From positions 1 to 10,781 of the forward strand of contig DPBN01000155.1 in assembly GCA_003516955.1 (NCBI GenBank): a stretch of DNA of 10,781 nucleotides, read 5' to 3'. The stretch's first letter is position 1, and the number at the start of each line of letters is the position of its first letter. Shown piece by piece: positions 6,710-10,781 of the stretch. The DNA is from Armatimonadota bacterium. GTDB lineage: Bacteria > Armatimonadota > Fimbriimonadia > Fimbriimonadales > Fimbriimonadaceae. Made by a program: the position numbers and the translations under genes. The notes under the pieces were generated by a model. It saw nothing but the letters and a program-made list of their open reading frames with translations, ran no database searches and had not been told where the DNA came from.

Positions 6710-9046
6710 GTGAGGCACGCGCTCGAGGTTCTGGAATACGCCAAGGTGCTCGACCGGCTCGCCCAGCGTTGCGAGACGGAGATCGGCGCCGCCCTCGCGC
6801 GCGGCCTCGAGCCGTCCACCGACCGGAACGAGGTCCAGCGGCGCATGGAGCTTACTCAGGAGGCCTATGCCCTGCTCGACGGCCCGGCCCCGCCCAGCCT
6901 CAGCCTGGTCCGCGACCTGCGCAAGGCGGTTCGGCTGGCTGGCCGCGGAGGCACCCTGGGAGGCCAGGAGCTGTTCCAGATCGGGCAGGCCCTGGAGGCC
7001 ATCCGCGCCTTCCGCCAGTTCGTGATCCCCAGAAAGGCCGACCACCCCACGCTCGCGGCGATGGCGGAGAGCCTCCGCGAGGACAAGGCGCTGGAAGGCA
7101 GACTGGCCGCCTCGCTGGAGTCGGACGGCACCGTCAAGGACTCCGCCAGCGCCGAGCTCGCGCGCATCCGCAGCCGGAAGGCCACGGCGGCCCACCGGCT
7201 GACCGAAAAGATCCACTCGTACACCGTCCGCTATCGGGAGTACCTGTCCGACCCGATCTACACCACCCGCGACGGCCGGTACGTCGTGCCGGTCAAGGCG
7301 GAGCACCGCGGGAAGATCCGCGGCATCGTCCACGACACCAGCGCCAGCGGCCAGACCCTCTTCGTCGAGCCGGAGGACGTCCTCCAGCTGGGCAACGCCC
7401 TCCGCGAGCTCGAGGCGGCGGAGCGCGAGGAGACGCACCGGGTGCTCTCGAAGCTCTCCGCCGACGTTGGCAAGATCGCCATCGACCTGGAGGCGAGCCT
7501 CGAGGTGGCCGGCCGCATCGACCTGGCCCTGGCCGTCGCTCGCCTTGCCATCGACGATCGGGCCTGCGTGCCCGCGCTCGCCGAGGGCTGCGGCATCGAG
7601 CTCCGAGCCGCGAGGCACCCTCTCCTCGACCCGAGCACGGTGGTTCCCGTGGACATCGAGGTCGGCTTTGAGTGGGATGCCCTGTTGATCACCGGCCCCA
7701 ACACCGGCGGCAAGACGGTGGCCATCAAGACCGTGGGACTGCTGGCGCTGATGGTGCAGTCCGGCCTGTTCCCACCGGCGGACGCCTGCCGCATCGGCCC
7801 GTTCACGCAGTTCTGGGCCGACATCGGCGACGAGCAGAGTCTGCAGCAGTCGCTGTCCACGTTCTCTGGGCACATCCGCAACGTCGCCGAGGCGCTCCGC
7901 AACCTGAGGCCCGGTGCGCTGGTGCTGCTGGACGAGCTGGGCGCAGGCACGGACCCGGCGGAAGGCGCCGCGCTGGCCAAAGCGATCCTGCTGAGCCTGC
8001 AGCGCGGCTCCGCCAAGGTGGTCGCCAGCACGCACTACGGCGAGCTCAAGTCGTTCGCGTACAACACGCCCGGCCTGAGGAACGCCGCGATGGAGTTCGA
8101 CGCGAAGTCGCTGCGGCCCACCTACCGGCTTCTGCTCGGCGCGCCGGGCGCGAGCCACGCCCTGAAGATCGCCGAGCGCTACGGCCTGCCCAAAGAGGTC
8201 GTCGAGGAAGCCCGCCAAGCGCTCACCTCGGAGCAGCAGGACCTCGCCCTGATGCTGGAGAAGCTCGAGATCGCCCAGCGGCAGGCTAGGATCGCCCAGA
8301 GCGAAGCGGACCGCCGGACCGCCGAGCTGAAGAAGGCCGAAGCCGCGGCCGCGAGGAAGCTCGCCGAGGCCCAGCAGATCCGGCGCACCGCCCACGCCCA
8401 AGCCCGCGAGGAGGTCGAGCGGGTGCTGCGGGAGATCCGCCAGCAGGCCGCCCAGGTCTTCGAGGAGCTGAAGCGCTCCGCCGACCCGCGCAAGCTCCAG
8501 GAGGCCAGGCGGCGCCTGCAGGAGATCCAGACCGAGGGCGACCGCGCCGCAGAAGCCTTCCGACCCGACGATCACTCCGAACCCAAGGAAACCGACATCG
8601 CTCCGGGACTGCAGGTGAGGGTGGAAGGCTACACCCAGATCGGCACGGTGCTCACCCAACCCAAGGACGGCACGGTGCAGATTCAGCTAGGACCGATCAA
8701 GATGAACGTCCCAGTCAGCCGGCTGAGGCCGGTCGGCGAGCCTGCCGCCACGACGCAGACCGCCCGGAGTCGGACCAACCTCTCGCTGAGCCGGGCGCTG
8801 AGCGCGGCCACGGAGATCCACCTGCGCCAGATGCGCGCCGAGGACGCGGAGCGGGAGCTGGAGAAGTTTCTCGACGACGCCGTTCTCGCCGGCTTGGACC
8901 AGGTGCGCATCGTGCACGGAAAGGGAGGAGGCGTTCTCCGCAAGGTCACCCACGACCTTCTGAGGCGGCACCCGCACGTGCGATCGTTCGGCTTCGCCGA
9001 GCCAGCCGACGGCGGACAGGGCGTCACCATCGCCCGATTCAAATAG
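6710..9046 (+). CDS. mutS2: MutS2 family ATPase with C-terminal Smr domain
   Basis: This 778-residue protein has normal MutS2 length and lacks the mismatch-recognition domain of MutS. After the helical core (1-300) come Walker A 'GPNTGGKT' (329-336), the 'STFSGHIRNV' signature, Walker B 'LVLLDELGAGTDPAEG' (Asp408, Glu409) and the 'STHYGELK' histidine loop. A long coiled coil follows (about 505-625), then a KOW-like segment ('PGLQVRVEGYTQIGTVL', ~640-690) and the Smr domain (~700-778). MutS2 proteins suppress recombination and, in Bacillus, rescue collided ribosomes. The Smr domain is odd: the usual 'LDLRG' reads 'IHLRQ' (703-707) and 'HGKGTGALR' reads 'HGKGGGVLR' (736 on). Nuclease activity may therefore be weakened. 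GTG at 6710 gives the expected 'ALEVLEYAKVLDRLA' N-terminus; there is no Shine-Dalgarno at useful spacing. Divergent from ligA, and followed after 8 bp by cytidine deaminase. Confidence 0.96.
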   Translation: MRHALEVLEYAKVLDRLAQRCETEIGAALARGLEPSTDRNEVQRRMELTQEAYALLDGPAPPSLSLVRDLRKAVRLAGRGGTLGGQELFQIGQALEAIRAFRQFVIPRKADHPTLAAMAESLREDKALEGRLAASLESDGTVKDSASAELARIRSRKATAAHRLTEKIHSYTVRYREYLSDPIYTTRDGRYVVPVKAEHRGKIRGIVHDTSASGQTLFVEPEDVLQLGNALRELEAAEREETHRVLSKLSADVGKIAIDLEASLEVAGRIDLALAVARLAIDDRACVPALAEGCGIELRAARHPLLDPSTVVPVDIEVGFEWDALLITGPNTGGKTVAIKTVGLLALMVQSGLFPPADACRIGPFTQFWADIGDEQSLQQSLSTFSGHIRNVAEALRNLRPGALVLLDELGAGTDPAEGAALAKAILLSLQRGSAKVVASTHYGELKSFAYNTPGLRNAAMEFDAKSLRPTYRLLLGAPGASHALKIAERYGLPKEVVEEARQALTSEQQDLALMLEKLEIAQRQARIAQSEADRRTAELKKAEAAAARKLAEAQQIRRTAHAQAREEVERVLREIRQQAAQVFEELKRSADPRKLQEARRRLQEIQTEGDRAAEAFRPDDHSEPKETDIAPGLQVRVEGYTQIGTVLTQPKDGTVQIQLGPIKMNVPVSRLRPVGEPAATTQTARSRTNLSLSRALSAATEIHLRQMRAEDAERELEKFLDDAVLAGLDQVRIVHGKGGGVLRKVTHDLLRRHPHVRSFGFAEPADGGQGVTIARFK

Positions 9047-9054
9047 GTTTCAGC

Positions 9055-9465
9055 ATGAATCTTGGACTGATCGGAGCTGCGCAGGTGGCCAGAAAGCGGG
9101 CCTACTGCCCGTACAGCGGCTACGCCGTCGGGGCGGCGCTGATGGACGAGTCCGAGCGCGTCCACACCGGCTGCAACGTGGAGAACGCGAGCTACGGGGC
9201 GACGATCTGCGCGGAGCGGGCGGCCTTGGCTTGCCTCGTGTCCGCGGGAGGAAGAGAGGTGCGGGCGGTCGCGGTCGCGACGGAGGACGGCTCGCCCCCC
9301 TGCGGAATCTGCCTGCAGTCGCTGTTCGAGTTCTGCCCCGACCCCAGCCTCGTGCCGCTCTATCTCAGCGACGCCGGCGGCTCTGTGCGCTCGACGACGC
9401 TCGCGGCCCTGTTCCCGAGCGGCTTCCGGGGCGGCCCTAGGGCGAAGTCCGGCCCAGCATCCTAA
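9055..9465 (+). CDS. cdd: Cytidine deaminase, tetrameric type
   Basis: This 136-residue protein has the size of the homotetrameric cytidine deaminases that convert cytidine and deoxycytidine to uridine and deoxyuridine in pyrimidine salvage. 'AYCPYSGYAVGAAL' (16-29) begins the fold. 'GCNVENASYGATICAERAA' holds the ribose-binding Asn41 and Glu43, zinc ligand Cys52 and the proton-shuttling Glu54. 'PPCGICLQSLFEFCPD' supplies the other zinc cysteines, 83 and 86. The common Arg in 'PCGxCRQ' is Leu87 here, a visible departure next to the zinc site. ATG at 9055 lies 8 bp after mutS2; the only ribosome-binding hint is a weak AGG at 9046-9048, overlapping the mutS2 stop. It is probably co-transcribed with mutS2. 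The 3' end overlaps the convergent amidohydrolase gene by 29 bp, and the Arg/Gly/Ser-rich tail after 'ALFPSGF' lies in that region. Confidence 0.93.
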   Translation: MNLGLIGAAQVARKRAYCPYSGYAVGAALMDESERVHTGCNVENASYGATICAERAALACLVSAGGREVRAVAVATEDGSPPCGICLQSLFEFCPDPSLVPLYLSDAGGSVRSTTLAALFPSGFRGGPRAKSGPAS

Positions 9466-10300
9466 GGAGCGCCGGCAGCCTCTCCTTCAGGTCGCTGAGC
9501 AGCGGCGTCTGGGTCCGCGCGATCTCGATCAGGTCCAGATCGAGCTCCGCCACGAGCAACGCCTCCTCGACGATCGGCGCGGACGCGATCACGCGCCCGA
9601 ACGGATCCACCACCATGCTGCCGCCGATGAACCCCTTGCCGCCTTCGAAGCCGACGAGCTGGGCGTTCACGCAGAACATCCCGTGCTCCTCGCACAGCGC
9701 GCGGACCATCCGCTCGTACCGATCGTGGTTCTCAATCCGCGGCCCCGCGAAGCCCCTCGCGGGCGAGGCCGAGGGCACCGCCAGAACCTGGGCGCCCCGC
9801 AACGCCACCAGCGTGGGCAGGATCGAGTGCCACACGTCCTCGCAGATCAGGTGCCCAACCCGCCCGAAGCGCGTCTCCAGCACGCCGACCTCGTGCCCGG
9901 CGCTGACGAACCGCTGCTCGTCGAACACGCCGTACGTCGGCAGGAAGAACTTGCGGTAGCTCGCGAGGACCCTGGGCGCGCTTGCGCCGAGCTCCAAGTA
10001 GGCCGCGCTGTTGTACAACTGACCCTCGAACCGCTCGTAGTAGCCGACCGTCGCGTCGATCGGGCGACGCAACCTCCCGGCCAGTCTGGAGCCGAGCTCC
10101 TGGGCCAGCTGCTCAGCCCGCAGTGCCAGCTCGATCACGCCACCCTCGAGGAAGTAGCCGGTGGTGGCCGTCTCGGGAAACACCACCCAGTCCGCCCCCT
10201 CGACGGAGGCTTGCTCGATCGCTTCGGCGATGCGGTCCAGGTTGCGGGAGAGCTCCCCCTTCTCCGGGGCGATCTGTGCGACGGCCACAACGAGCGCCAT
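9437..10300 (-). CDS. Nitrilase-superfamily amidohydrolase, NAD-synthetase-glutaminase-like
   Basis: This 287-residue single-domain carbon-nitrogen hydrolase has the complete Glu-Lys-Cys triad: Glu43 in 'VVFPETATTGY', Lys117 in 'SYRKFFLPTYGVFDEQRF' and Cys153 in 'HLICEDVWHS'. These enzymes hydrolyse amides or nitriles through a Cys thioester. The 'KxxLPTYGVFDExRxF' and 'ICEDxW' signatures are those of the glutaminase domain fused to NAD synthetase, but no synthetase domain follows: the protein stops after the usual C-terminal 'LLVAELDLDLIEIAR' and a short helix. It could be a free-standing glutaminase subunit or an amidase of another substrate. ATG at 10300 is nine bases after the stop of the helicase gene, so both lie in one operon. 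No clear Shine-Dalgarno is seen. The family is certain; the substrate is not known. Confidence 0.85.
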   Translation of the reverse strand: MALVVAVAQIAPEKGELSRNLDRIAEAIEQASVEGADWVVFPETATTGYFLEGGVIELALRAEQLAQELGSRLAGRLRRPIDATVGYYERFEGQLYNSAAYLELGASAPRVLASYRKFFLPTYGVFDEQRFVSAGHEVGVLETRFGRVGHLICEDVWHSILPTLVALRGAQVLAVPSASPARGFAGPRIENHDRYERMVRALCEEHGMFCVNAQLVGFEGGKGFIGGSMVVDPFGRVIASAPIVEEALLVAELDLDLIEIARTQTPLLSDLKERLPALLRMLGRTSP

Positions 10301-10309
10301 GGGCCGAGT

Positions 10310-10781
10310 TTACCGGTCCTTCGACCCCTTGCCCAGCAGGCGTCGGAACGCCGGCTTCCGGATCATCCACGCCCAAGGGGTGGGGGCGCCCCTCGGCACC
10401 ACCGGGCCACACAGGACCAGTCGGTTCTTCGCGCGCGTCAAGGCCACATAGAGCACTCGAAGCTCCTCCTCGCGATCCCTCTCTTGGATCGCGGCGACCG
10501 TCTTCACCCAGCTCGGAGCCCGGCTGGTGCCCAGCGACAGAACGAGGTGCCCAGCTCTCCGGTCCACCACCAAGGGTCCGGGCCTGCGGGGCCTCTCGTC
10601 GAGTCCAACCACGAAGACCACGGGGAACTCCAGACCCTTGGCCTTGTGGATCGTCATCACCCGAACTTCGTCGTCGTCCTCGTCGGACACCGGCGCCTCG
10701 CCCTCCGCGTGCCGCATCCGCTCGATCTCCCGTATCTGGCTGGCGAACTCCCACGGGCCGAGCTCGGGGGTCTCGGCGGCC
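10310..10781 (-). CDS. UvrD/AddA-type superfamily 1 DNA helicase, C-terminal end (5' part outside window)
   Basis: About 156 residues are visible, read from the window edge to a TAA at 10312-10310. They contain helicase motif V, 'VRVMTIHKAKGLEFPVVFVVGL', and motif VI, 'EEELRVLYVALTRAKNRLVLCG', which couple ATP hydrolysis to 3'-5' movement on DNA. The spacer of about 55 residues between them and the 'GLEFPVVFV' wording resemble AddA/RecB more than UvrD or PcrA. AddA normally carries another ~300 residues with a RecB-type nuclease after motif VI. Here only about 30 residues follow ('PVVPRGAPTPWAWMIRKPAF...'), so this protein has no C-terminal nuclease. It is either a helicase-only relative or a truncated AddA. 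The frame stays open past 10717, so the Met there is internal. The nitrilase-family gene follows nine bases after the stop. Confidence 0.88.
   Translation of the reverse strand, partial: AAETPELGPWEFASQIREIERMRHAEGEAPVSDEDDDEVRVMTIHKAKGLEFPVVFVVGLDERPRRPGPLVVDRRAGHLVLSLGTSRAPSWVKTVAAIQERDREEELRVLYVALTRAKNRLVLCGPVVPRGAPTPWAWMIRKPAFRRLLGKGSKDR

Noticed and set aside
5043..6713. 556-codon plus-strand open frame opposite ligA
   Set aside because: The ligA frame is certain from its motifs. The antisense product is His/Arg/Pro/Leu-rich with no domain, as expected for a GC-driven shadow frame.
6584..8659. 691-codon minus-strand open frame opposite mutS2
   Set aside because: The mutS2 frame is complete and motif-rich; the antisense product is low-complexity Leu/Gly/Arg/Asp sequence. 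It would also collide with the start of ligA.
9744..9763. 7-bp inverted repeat (CCCGCGA / TCGCGGG) inside the amidohydrolase gene
   Set aside because: It has a short stem and a 6-base loop in conserved coding sequence, with no T-tract; stems this size are expected by chance in GC-rich DNA.
1..10781. Possible defence island, prophage, transposon or CRISPR array
   Set aside because: The genes are housekeeping repair, salvage and membrane functions. I saw no integrase, transposase, terminal repeats, regularly spaced repeats or obvious shift in base composition.

Overview
The window is a gene-dense, high-GC bacterial chromosome segment. It holds nine protein genes, two of them cut by the window edges, with almost no intergenic DNA. 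The proteins (NAD-dependent LigA, MutS2, flotillins with an NfeD-type protein, tetrameric-type cytidine deaminase) place it in Bacteria. The GC-rich code and the tandem flotillin pair would fit Armatimonadota/Fimbriimonadia-like or similar under-sampled phyla, but that lineage guess is weak. There are no tRNA or rRNA genes, mobile elements or CRISPR arrays.

Layout: (1) 1-2860, plus strand: the 3' end of an NfeD-like gene and two paralogous flotillin (SPFH) genes. They form a tight operon, and the two flotillin genes overlap by 4 nt (GTGA). (2) 2861-6656, minus strand, read right to left: ligA (NAD-dependent DNA ligase), an OGG1-type 8-oxoguanine DNA glycosylase that starts with TTG, and a secreted lipoprotein of unknown function. 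Each junction is a 4-nt start/stop overlap. (3) 6657-6709: a 53-bp divergent intergenic region, the only evident promoter-bearing gap. (4) 6710-9465, plus strand: mutS2 followed after 8 bp by cytidine deaminase. (5) 9437-10781, minus strand: the 3' end of an AddA/UvrD-type helicase gene, then a nitrilase-superfamily amidohydrolase gene, which runs convergently into the deaminase gene with a 29-bp overlap.

How the genes work together: NfeD and flotillins are expected to act together at the membrane in organised microdomains. LigA and the OGG1-type glycosylase cover the first and last steps of base excision repair of oxidised guanine. MutS2 and the superfamily 1 helicase add further DNA or ribosome quality-control functions. 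Cytidine deaminase belongs to pyrimidine salvage, and the amidohydrolase resembles the glutaminase domain of NAD synthetase.

I see no convincing new multi-gene defence or mobile system. The points most worth checking are the tandem flotillins, a MutS2 whose Smr domain has lost its usual acidic and threonine motif residues, the translational coupling of an unknown lipoprotein to two DNA-repair genes, an AddA-like helicase end without a nuclease domain, and apparently leaderless divergent starts for ligA and mutS2.
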